Assembly (NCBI GenBank): GCA_037147235.1
Contig: JBAWVO010000050.1
Span: 1-27,717 of the forward strand
Reading direction: 5' to 3'
Source: JANXQG01 sp037147235
GTDB lineage: Bacteria; Planctomycetota; Planctomycetia; Pirellulales; Thermoguttaceae
DNA length: 27,717 nucleotides
The notes beneath the pieces are model-generated. The model did not search any database. It saw only the letters and a program-made list of their open reading frames with translations, and was not told the DNA's origin. The position numbers and the translations under genes are program-made. This document shows positions 16,919 to 24,307 of this stretch, piece by piece. The stretch's first letter is position 1, and each line of letters opens with the position of its first letter.

Positions 16919-17701
16919 ATGCGAAACTTCATGATTTGCTGCATCGTGGTTTTCACCATGACCGAGTCTGCTTTCGGCCAGACAAAAGAACCGTCAAAGA
17001 GAACTTCGGTGGACTTGGGCGGTGGGGTAACGATGCTACTGGTGCTGATTCCGGCGGGCGAGTTCCCTATGGGCGACGAATCGGGATATGAATCGGAGAA
17101 ACCCGTCCATAAGGTGAAGATTACCAAACCGTTTTACCTCGGCAAGTACGTCGTAACCCTGCAGCAGTGGCAGGCCGTGATGGAAAATAAGCCCGATCCC
17201 AAAGGGAGCAAGCTTCCGGCTGGGGTTGCATGGGATGATTGCCAGACGTTTCTTATTAAGCTCAATGCGAAGATCGGCGTACAAGAGGGCAAGTTCGTCT
17301 TGCCGACCGAGGCCCAGTGGGAATACGCCTGTCGAGCTGGAAGCACGACCAAGTATTGCTTTGGCGACGACGAGGCCCAGCTTGGAGATTATGCTTGGTA
17401 TAGTGCGAATATGGTCGGTACACCCCACCCGGTAGGCGAGAAGAAGCCGAACGCCTGGAAGCTCTATGATATGCACGGGAACGTGTGGGAGTGGTGCGCG
17501 GATTGGTATGACCCAGGCTACTATGCAAAGTCGCCGGTGGACGATCCGCAGGGGCCTGCAACAGGCTCGGACCGCGTGAACCGTGGTGGGGCCTTGGACC
17601 GCGCCGCCTGGGTCTGCCGTTCGGCCTTTCGATCCCATGGCCCGGCCAGCCCTGGGAACTGCGTAGGTTTCCGCGTCGCACGAATCCCGGTGGAGCAATA
17701 G
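16919..17701 (+). CDS. Secreted FGE-sulfatase-domain (SUMF1-like) protein, copy 2
   Basis: This 260-residue paralogue of the preceding gene starts almost identically (MRNFMICCIVVF...), with a signal peptide ending near SAFGQ. It shares the blocks FYLGKY-VT, LPTEAQWEYACRAG, GEKKPNAW and YDMHGNVWEWCADWY. The closing block NRGGALDRAAWVCRSAFRS again has a single cysteine, so it also lacks the active-site pair of true formylglycine-generating enzymes. An AAGGAG Shine-Dalgarno-like sequence (16907-16912) precedes the ATG, which is unusual in this window. The pair arose by tandem duplication; divergence across the middle indicates it is not recent. Confidence 0.87.
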   Translation: MRNFMICCIVVFTMTESAFGQTKEPSKRTSVDLGGGVTMLLVLIPAGEFPMGDESGYESEKPVHKVKITKPFYLGKYVVTLQQWQAVMENKPDPKGSKLPAGVAWDDCQTFLIKLNAKIGVQEGKFVLPTEAQWEYACRAGSTTKYCFGDDEAQLGDYAWYSANMVGTPHPVGEKKPNAWKLYDMHGNVWEWCADWYDPGYYAKSPVDDPQGPATGSDRVNRGGALDRAAWVCRSAFRSHGPASPGNCVGFRVARIPVEQ

Positions 17702-17733
17702 GGGCCTGCGTCAAATAAGTTACAAAAAGTTAA

Positions 17734-17952
17734 CCACGAAATACACGAAAAAGAAAAGAAATAGTAATCGTAAGGTTGGAGCAAGATCAAAACGTCATTG
17801 CAGTTAAACACGAAGACACAAAGAACTCGAAGAAGAAATAAAATTCAAATCGGAACTGCCTTCGTGCTCTTCGTGACTTCGTGTTTAACTTTAATTATTA
17901 ATTCCTTGTCTATTCCCCTTGTCTTTTTTCGTGTGTTTTGTGTGTTTCGTGG
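17734..17952. repeat. Nested inverted repeat with CACGAA words in a 281-base gap
   Basis: The gap between the FGE-domain pair and the first NPCBM gene holds two nested inverted pairs. The inner arms (17803-17832 and 17860-17889) are 30 bases each with 26 matches and a 27-base loop, starting from GTTAAACACGAAG. The outer arms (17734-17754 and 17922-17952) both begin or end with CCACGAAA-type sequence, the right one carrying an extra nine bases. Transcribed, this would form a long stem-loop, possibly a terminator-like or processing structure for the upstream genes, but no poly-U tract is obvious. CACGAA-rich spacers are a recurrent kind of intergenic repeat in planctomycete genomes as far as I recall. 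Confidence 0.7.
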
Positions 17953-17982
17953 TCTACCTTCCCCTTAAGGTGAGTAATCAGA

Positions 17983-20631
17983 ATGACCTGGCAATCTCTA
18001 ACCCGAAAAATTGCGACACTCTGCGCCCTGTTGGTCGTGGCGGCGATGGCGATGCCCGGGCAGGATGCCGAGGCGGCGGCACCTCTCATGCTCCCCAGCG
18101 GCGAACCTGACCCGAATGGTTCGGATCTCCGGCTTTGGCTGCGGGCCGATAGTGGCATTGAGGACACCCAGGGTCGCAGCCCCGCCGATCCCAACTTCAA
18201 CGGCCAGGTGGCCGCGTGGAAAGACCGCTCGCCCTGCAAGTTTGATCTCGCCGCATCTCCCGAGCGGGCACCGTTGTTCGTCGGGCGACAGCCTGCGGCG
18301 GGTAATTTACCCACGGTGGCCTTTTCCGGCGCGCAACTCCTGACCCGAACCAAATCCGCGCTGCATGACCGCCCCATTTCCACCGTGATCCTCGTCGTAC
18401 GGGGGCAAAGGACGGCCAGTAACATCTATTCCGCTGGAAAAAGATCCGCACGAGAAACATTACGTTTAGCGTGCAGCGACGAATCCTTGAGCGGGGTAAG
18501 CGGGAGCTTCATGGTCAACACCGGCGAGCGGGCATGCGACCTTCGCTTGGCATTGCCCAGCGATGGTCATTCCGGGAGCCGCTTTGCCGCGATTATCTCC
18601 AGCGGCAACTTCGATCGCCGCTCGCTCGAATTCCACGACGGGTTGGGCGATCTGCTAGGGCCGGAACGCCCCACAATTCCGGCACCGTTGGCAAGCGACA
18701 AATGCACTCCTGATTTTTATCTCGGGGGTGACGAACTGGAGTTTTTCTGTGGCGAAATCGCCGAGATGATTGTTTTCCATCGTGGCCTGTCGCCGGCCGA
18801 GCACTGCGATATCCTAACTTACCTCCGCCGCCGCTACGAACTCGATAGGACCGACAGATTGTTTCCTTCGGGCACGTCCCTTTTGCTTACGGATTACTTC
18901 GAGGGAAATTGGACCTGGGTCGGCCGAGGCGCGGAATGTCTGCGCAACCGCAGCCTCACGAACAACGAGGGTCAACTGGCCGAGGAAGATGGTATCACCG
19001 CCATGATCAACGTGCCCCACAAGGGCACCTATCATGTCTGGGTGCGAGCCATGGAAAGCAGCTTCCGCGACCGTGGGCCTAGCGGGACTGCGCTGAAGAC
19101 GATCGTTCAGGGCAAAGAACTGACCGTCACCCATGTCCGCGGTCAGGGCGGTTTCATTTGGCGGAAGGCCGGCGAGATCGAACTGAATGCGGGTTCCGCC
19201 GAGATCGTGATCCGCGGAGACGGACCTGGCCGCAAGGATTGCGATGCCGTGCTGGTCAGTCCGACAGCCGCCTCGCCGGACGCGGTTGACGAAATCTGCG
19301 CCCTGGCCCAGCGGATCCGCGGCATGAGCGGTGAGTCTCGCCTCACGGCTGTCTTTGCAGATGGTTTGAGGCTCGACGGCAGCCTGCTGACGGGTTGGCG
19401 GTGGCTGGGGCCTGCCGGGCAGATCGCACATCCTGACACGGCCGCAATGCCCACCCCGGTTTGCCTACAGTTCGATCGACGCCAGACTGAGCCTGATCGC
19501 CAGTTGGCGACCCCCTCGGAATCCGTGCTGGAATTCCTGAATGACGACCGACTGCGGGGTACGATCTGCGGCTATCTGCCCGCGACGACGGGCCAGACCG
19601 CGCCTGCGATGTTGCTCGTCCGCCCGCCGGTCGGGACTTTCCAAGATCCCAAGCAAACGATTTCCGTGGAGATTGATTGGTTGCGGCGGATCGTCTTTGA
19701 GCCATCCCCGCGCGGCCGCCGCTGCCCGCCGAAAACCCTGATCTGTCGCGATGGCCGCGTGCTTCCCTTCCGCTCGATCCGCTGGGGCGCGGAATCAATC
19801 AGCGTGTTGACGGAGGAAAGCCTTGAGCGAATTCCCCTGGGCGACGTCGCCGAGTTGCAGATGCCTGCGGCCGACGCATGGAACACCTACTTTCGGGAAC
19901 TCTCGGTCCTCGATCCCCAGGGCAATGCGGGAATCGTACGTGTCGAAACCAGCGACGGAATCGTGCTGACCGCTTCCACAAGCCGATCATCGCAACTCCG
20001 ACTGGTGGGTGAGAGCGTTGCATCGCAACGCATGATGCATCCAGCCTGGAGTCGCGCGCCGATTCCCGTCCGCTGGAGCGACATTCGACTCCTCTGGCAG
20101 GCCCCATCCAACATGGTGTCGCTGTCGCGGTTCGCTCCGGAACAGGTCACCCAGCGGGGAGTCCTGGGCAGCAGTTGGAAGTGGCAGGCCGATCGCAATG
20201 TGGCTGGGGGTCTCTTACGCAGCGACGGCATGGATTATATATGGGGATTCGGTGTTCACGCCCCCAACCAAATGGTTTTCACACTGCCGGATTGCGTGCG
20301 GGCGTTCCGCGCCCGCGTGAGCATCGATGCGGCAGTCGGCAATACGGGCCGCGCCATTGCCAAGGTCTATGCCAATCAGGCAAGCGGCGCACCGATCTAT
20401 CAGAGCAAGCCGCTGGTCGGCTCGGCCACGCCGGTCTCGACGGGTGAAATCGCCTTGCCGCCCGCGGCAGGTGCCGCCCGGCAGCTCGTGCTCGTTACGG
20501 AAAACGCCAATGAAGCTTCGGGCGAAGGTGACGGACTGGATATTGGCAACCACGTCGATTGGCTCGAACCGGTCTTGCTGCTCGATCCCGCCAAGCTCCA
20601 CGCGGAAGTTAGCAAATCATCAGCAAAATGA
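17983..20631 (+). CDS. Secreted LamG-like/NPCBM-domain protein, copy 1
   Basis: This 882-residue protein has a signal peptide (LCALLVVAAMAM...AEAAAP, about 1-32). A concanavalin/LamG-like domain covers about 35-290 (LRLWLRADSGIEDTQG through LTYLRRRYELDR). A carbohydrate-binding-like beta domain follows at about 305-425 (GTYHVWVRA, VIRGDGPG), then a mixed segment, and an NPCBM domain (about 725-875) starting at GVLGSSWKWQADRN and including HAPNQMVFTLPDCVRAFRA. NPCBM domains bind sugar polymers in other proteins, so a role in binding or organising extracellular polysaccharide is plausible. No catalytic domain was recognised. It follows the nested inverted repeat and is paired with a paralogue after a 380-base gap. 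Confidence 0.82.
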   Translation: MTWQSLTRKIATLCALLVVAAMAMPGQDAEAAAPLMLPSGEPDPNGSDLRLWLRADSGIEDTQGRSPADPNFNGQVAAWKDRSPCKFDLAASPERAPLFVGRQPAAGNLPTVAFSGAQLLTRTKSALHDRPISTVILVVRGQRTASNIYSAGKRSARETLRLACSDESLSGVSGSFMVNTGERACDLRLALPSDGHSGSRFAAIISSGNFDRRSLEFHDGLGDLLGPERPTIPAPLASDKCTPDFYLGGDELEFFCGEIAEMIVFHRGLSPAEHCDILTYLRRRYELDRTDRLFPSGTSLLLTDYFEGNWTWVGRGAECLRNRSLTNNEGQLAEEDGITAMINVPHKGTYHVWVRAMESSFRDRGPSGTALKTIVQGKELTVTHVRGQGGFIWRKAGEIELNAGSAEIVIRGDGPGRKDCDAVLVSPTAASPDAVDEICALAQRIRGMSGESRLTAVFADGLRLDGSLLTGWRWLGPAGQIAHPDTAAMPTPVCLQFDRRQTEPDRQLATPSESVLEFLNDDRLRGTICGYLPATTGQTAPAMLLVRPPVGTFQDPKQTISVEIDWLRRIVFEPSPRGRRCPPKTLICRDGRVLPFRSIRWGAESISVLTEESLERIPLGDVAELQMPAADAWNTYFRELSVLDPQGNAGIVRVETSDGIVLTASTSRSSQLRLVGESVASQRMMHPAWSRAPIPVRWSDIRLLWQAPSNMVSLSRFAPEQVTQRGVLGSSWKWQADRNVAGGLLRSDGMDYIWGFGVHAPNQMVFTLPDCVRAFRARVSIDAAVGNTGRAIAKVYANQASGAPIYQSKPLVGSATPVSTGEIALPPAAGAARQLVLVTENANEASGEGDGLDIGNHVDWLEPVLLLDPAKLHAEVSKSSAK

Positions 20632-20650
20632 CGAAGCGGATTTGCTAGTA

Positions 20651-20940
20651 CTACTTTGTCAATTTACGCTTCGATAGATCAAGAGATATGGCGCGTCGAA
20701 TAGCACCGCTGTCATCCTCGGTAAAGGTCAGTGACTCGTAATAGTCTTCCAAAGGGACAAACACACCAATCTTCTCCACCCACTGCTTCAAGCGTGGATT
20801 ACAAGTTCTCGACCTGTACGATTGATTTTGGGCATGCCCATAACTACCGAGGAAAACACCGGTCTACTGTACTCGACACGCTTTTCGGTGACTTCTGCGG
20901 GACCGACTGCCAAAACACGGAACCATAAGCTACCAAACGA
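20651..20940 (-). pseudogene. Frameshifted protein relic on the minus strand
   Basis: Between the two NPCBM genes the minus strand codes for two protein-like pieces in different frames. The upstream piece (about 20940 to 20788) reads GSLWFRVLAVGPAEVTEKR and on through MPKINRTGRELVIHA to a TGA. The second (from about 20786 to the TAG at 20651-20653) reads LKQWVEKIGVFVPLEDYYES, then continues to an ending rich in Lys and Arg. One base shift at the cacgcttgaag site joins them into one sensible sequence. The upstream piece is preceded by an in-frame TAG and no start was found. I do not recognise the family. It looks like the end of a decayed gene, the only sign of minus-strand coding in the window. 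Confidence 0.45.
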
Positions 20941-20992
20941 GTTGCGATTCTAGGTTGGACGAACAGACCAACAAAACCAATCGTACAGGTCG
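20810..20992. repeat. Inverted repeat, 20-base arms 143 bases apart
   Basis: The arms 20810-20829 and 20973-20992 are inverted copies with 19 of 20 matches (core TCGTACAGGTCG in the right arm). The left arm lies inside the minus-strand relic, coding for NRTGR there; the right arm lies upstream of the second NPCBM gene. It may mark the limits of an inserted or inverted segment, or may be part of a small duplicated stretch. The 380-base gap at 20632-21011 contains this repeat and the relic, and nothing else I can support. Confidence 0.5.
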
Positions 20993-21011
20993 CAAGTTCT
21001 TTCCCACGCCA

Positions 21012-23675
21012 ATGATCATAACCAAACCATTTCCAACTCAAAGATTAGTAATCCTTACGGCCCTACTGGTTGCAGCGGTGATGGCTCGGCATGCCCCAGC
21101 GGCATCCCCCATGCTCCCTAGCGGCGAACCGGACCCGAATTGTCCGGAGCTGCGGCTCTGGCTGCGGGCCGACAGCGGCATCAAGGACACCCAGGGTCGC
21201 AGCTCCGACGATCCGGACTTCAACGGCATGGTGGCCGCGTGGAATGATCGCTCGCCCCAGAAGTTCAATCTGGCGGCGGCACCCGGGCGGGAACCGCTGT
21301 TCGTCCAGCGGCAGCCCGCGGTGGGCAATCGGCCTACCGTGACCTTTAGCGGCAAGCAAGTTCTGACGCGAACGAACACCGTGTTGAATGACCGCCCTAC
21401 TTCGACCGTGATATTCGTCGTTCAGGGGCAGCCTAGCCACTCCAACTGCATCTATTCGTCTGGAAAAGACCCCAACCTGTCGGAAAGGTTGACGCTGTCC
21501 TACAGTCCTGGTCCATTCTTCTACGGCGGCCATTCAACGGGGGGGATCGAAGGACATTTTTTGGACACCGGCGGCCGACGGGGATACGGACTGGACTTAG
21601 CCTTGCCCGGCGATGGTCGCGACGGGAGCCGCTTTTTTGCGATGATCTCCAACGGCGAAATCGATCGCCGCTCGTTGGAATCTCACGGTGGCATGGTCGA
21701 TCTGGCAGGAAGAAAACGCGCCCTGGTTATGGCAACGCAGGCACCGCTGGCAAGCGACAAATGCAGCCGCGACTTTTATCTCGGGGGTAGCGAAACAGAC
21801 TTCTTTTGGGGCCAAATCGCCGAGACGATCGTCTTCAATCGCGGCCTGTCATCTGCCGAACGCCTCGACATGCTGAAGTATCTCCGCCGCCGCTACGAAC
21901 TCGATAGGACCGAGGTACTCCTTCCCGATACCTATGTCGTGAACGCGGAGGACTTTGATGGAAACTGGACCTTAGATGCATATCGATACTCCCATTTCGG
22001 ACATTTCTTAGGGAACCGGTACGTTGCTGCGGAGGGCAATCTGGCCAGCGAAGGGGTTAAAACAACAATTAACGTGTCCCGCGATGGAACCTACCATGTC
22101 TGGGTGCGAGCCGTCGAGAACCAGGGTGGGCTGCGGACGATCATTCAGGGTAAAGAGCTGCGAGTTACGCATGTCCGTGGACCGGGTGGTATTGCGTGGC
22201 GGGATGCCGGTCAGGTCGAGTTACAGGCGGGGCCCGCCGAGATCCTTGTCCGCGGCGATGGGCCGGGTAAAAAAAATTGCTATGCCGTGCTCATCAACCC
22301 GACTGCCGCCACGCTGGATCAGGTCGAGGAAATATGGGCATTGGCCTACCGTCTGCGCTGCTCGGGCGGGGAGTCGCACATGACCGCACTGTTCGACAAT
22401 GGCCTGCGGCTTGAGGGCAGCCTGGTGACAGGCTGGCACTCAATAGACCTTTTCGGCAAGGTCGCGCGTTCTGACCCGAAAACACGCTCCGCGCTGATGT
22501 GCCTCCAGTTCGATCGCCGCCAGGACGAGTCCGAGCGCCCGCCATCGGTATCCTCCGAAGCCCTGCTGGAATTTCAGAACGGCGATCGGTTGCGGAGTGC
22601 GGTCTGCGGCTATGTGCCGGCAACCTCCCAAAAAAACCAGACGGTGCCTGCGCAATTGCTCGTCCGCCCGCCGGTCGGCTTCTTTGCGGACCCCAAGCAA
22701 ACGATTGCCGTGGAAATCGATTGGCTACAACGGATCGTCTTCGAGCCATCACCACGCGACCGCTGCTGCCCGCCGAAAACGCTGATTTGCCGCAACGGCC
22801 GTCGCGTTCCTTTCCGGGCAGTTCGCTGGAGTGCGGACTCCGTCAGCGTGCTTACCGAGGAAAGCCTCGAGCGAATCCCCCTGGGTGACATCGCCGAGTT
22901 GCGGATGCCGACGGTTGACACATGGAATACGTACTATCGCGAACTGTCGATCCTCGATCCAAACGGTACTGCGGGAATCGTGCGAGTGGAGACTTTCGAG
23001 GATATGATCCTGACGGCCTCGACCCTACGATCGTCGCAATTGCGAGACGGAAATGAGGCCGTGGCACGGGTCCACCTGCTGCAACCGGTCTGGAGCCGCG
23101 CGCCGATCCCCGTGTCCTGGGCCAGTATGCGTCTGCTCTGGCGGGCACCCTCGCTCGTGGTGCCCCTGTCGCGGTTCTCGCCCGAGCAAGTTACCCAGCG
23201 CGGAGTACTGGGCAGCAGTTGGAAGTGGCAAGTCGACCGCAACGTAGCCGGCGGCATTTTGCGTAGCGACGGCATGGACTACCTCTGGGGTTTCGGTGTT
23301 CACGCCCCCAACACAATGGTTTTCACACTGCCGGATTGCGTGCGGGCGTTCCGCGCCCGCGTGGGCATTGATGCGGTGATCCGCAACGGGGGCTGTGCGA
23401 TCGCCAAGGTCCATGCCAATCACTCAACCGGCACGCCGCTTTACCAAAGCAAGCCGTTGGTCGGCTCGGCCACGCCGGTCTCGACGGGTGAAATCGCCTT
23501 GCCGCCCGCGGCAGGCACCGCCCGGAAACTTGTACTCGTTACGGAAAACGCCAGCGAGGTTTTGGGCGAAGGGGACGGACTAGACATTGGCAACCACGTC
23601 GATTGGCTCGAGCCGACGTTACTGCTGGATCCTACCCTGCTCCACGCCGAAGTCGCCAAACAATTGGGAAAATGA
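21012..23675 (+). CDS. Secreted LamG-like/NPCBM-domain protein, copy 2
   Basis: This 887-residue paralogue of the gene at 17983-20631 has the same order: signal peptide (QRLVILTALLVAAVMARHAP), LamG-like domain (about 38-295), carbohydrate-binding-like beta domain with GTYHVWVRA, a middle segment, and a C-terminal NPCBM domain (about 733-880). The ATG at 21012 is chosen because it gives a length close to copy 1 (882) and places the hydrophobic core near the start; a TTG at 20955 would add 19 polar residues before it. Domain junctions are highly conserved with copy 1, including exact DNA stretches. It also shares its last codons (AEVAKQL) with the remnant at 14801-14976. Function as a polysaccharide-binding or structural protein is inferred. 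Confidence 0.83.
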   Translation: MIITKPFPTQRLVILTALLVAAVMARHAPAASPMLPSGEPDPNCPELRLWLRADSGIKDTQGRSSDDPDFNGMVAAWNDRSPQKFNLAAAPGREPLFVQRQPAVGNRPTVTFSGKQVLTRTNTVLNDRPTSTVIFVVQGQPSHSNCIYSSGKDPNLSERLTLSYSPGPFFYGGHSTGGIEGHFLDTGGRRGYGLDLALPGDGRDGSRFFAMISNGEIDRRSLESHGGMVDLAGRKRALVMATQAPLASDKCSRDFYLGGSETDFFWGQIAETIVFNRGLSSAERLDMLKYLRRRYELDRTEVLLPDTYVVNAEDFDGNWTLDAYRYSHFGHFLGNRYVAAEGNLASEGVKTTINVSRDGTYHVWVRAVENQGGLRTIIQGKELRVTHVRGPGGIAWRDAGQVELQAGPAEILVRGDGPGKKNCYAVLINPTAATLDQVEEIWALAYRLRCSGGESHMTALFDNGLRLEGSLVTGWHSIDLFGKVARSDPKTRSALMCLQFDRRQDESERPPSVSSEALLEFQNGDRLRSAVCGYVPATSQKNQTVPAQLLVRPPVGFFADPKQTIAVEIDWLQRIVFEPSPRDRCCPPKTLICRNGRRVPFRAVRWSADSVSVLTEESLERIPLGDIAELRMPTVDTWNTYYRELSILDPNGTAGIVRVETFEDMILTASTLRSSQLRDGNEAVARVHLLQPVWSRAPIPVSWASMRLLWRAPSLVVPLSRFSPEQVTQRGVLGSSWKWQVDRNVAGGILRSDGMDYLWGFGVHAPNTMVFTLPDCVRAFRARVGIDAVIRNGGCAIAKVHANHSTGTPLYQSKPLVGSATPVSTGEIALPPAAGTARKLVLVTENASEVLGEGDGLDIGNHVDWLEPTLLLDPTLLHAEVAKQLGK

Positions 23676-23702
23676 TAAAACGCATATTGAGCCGAAAGAA
23701 CC

Positions 23703-24197
23703 ATGTACCTGAACCATGAATTAGTGACTGGCTTCCCTCTCACGCTACGCTACGGGGAAGAGCGGGACCGTGATTATCTGGCCCTCATCTTCACGGAAGT
23801 GTGGGGGGAAATCCCCGAGAAGAACCGACTCGAGATTCTGTCTCGAGGGTACGGCCACGTCGCGGTTGATGTTCTGAATGTACAAGATTTCAAGGGGCAC
23901 GCAAATAAAGACGGAGATATTCGACTGCCGCGCACCATGGTAGACTTTTATTCACGCAGCCGAATGGTTCATGTCGTGGCCCATGAGTTGGCTCGCTTGT
24001 TGGATGAGTTCGACCATCCCGATTTTTTCGTGGAAAAGAAACTCTGCCAAAATATGGAGCGGCGGATTGCCACGATTCTTGAGTTGTGGGGCCACCCGGC
24101 CAAAGCAACGATAGGATATACTCAAGCGGACGAAGCTCGCATTCGAGCCAATCGAGCCAATTTTAGCACAAGCCCGCCGGGTGGGGATGGCCGATAG
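23703..24197 (+). CDS. Small protein with an incomplete HExxH motif
   Basis: This 164-residue protein lies 27 bases after the NPCBM gene. No signal peptide or membrane helix is seen. The most distinctive stretch is VHVVAHELARLLDEFD (residues about 89-104), which looks like the zinc-binding helix of a metallopeptidase (VAHELxHxLDE), but the second histidine is arginine, so the HExxH motif is broken as H-E-L-A-R. A further Cys and charged helices follow (KLCQNMERRIATILELWG). The family is not recognised. It may be a catalytically inactive relative of a peptidase. The ATG start is the first in frame after the preceding stop. The ORF is real in codon use but its role is unknown. Confidence 0.6.
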   Translation: MYLNHELVTGFPLTLRYGEERDRDYLALIFTEVWGEIPEKNRLEILSRGYGHVAVDVLNVQDFKGHANKDGDIRLPRTMVDFYSRSRMVHVVAHELARLLDEFDHPDFFVEKKLCQNMERRIATILELWGHPAKATIGYTQADEARIRANRANFSTSPPGGDGR

Positions 24198-24251
24198 TTC
24201 CTTCACGATATTGGCCTGATACGGTTTATTTAAGGGGGGGTGGATTTGGCC

Positions 24252-24279
24252 TTGTTCGTTAGGCTGATTGTGCCATAAT
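24252..24279 (+). promoter_or_regulatory. Possible sigma-70-type promoter before the hydrogenase genes
   Basis: TTGTTC at 24252-24257 and CATAAT at 24274-24279 are separated by 16 bases, matching four of six and five of six positions of the standard consensus. They lie about 30-55 bases upstream of the hydB-like gene in the only gap before it (24198-24307). Promoter rules in this phylum are poorly defined, so this is tentative. Confidence 0.35.
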
Positions 24280-24307
24280 TAGTTTTTCTCCGACTAACTC
24301 CGACAAA

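Noticed and set aside
20611..20646. AGCAAATC/GATTTGCT inverted pair over the end of the first NPCBM gene as a terminator
   Set aside because: Only eight bases pair over a 20-base loop and no T-run follows, so a terminator call is not supported.
20844..21041. 65-codon minus-strand frame (MSWKWFGYDH...) as a gene
   Set aside because: The stretch overlaps the signal peptide codons of the second NPCBM gene and the more protein-like relic reading is in a different frame, so this frame has no support of its own.
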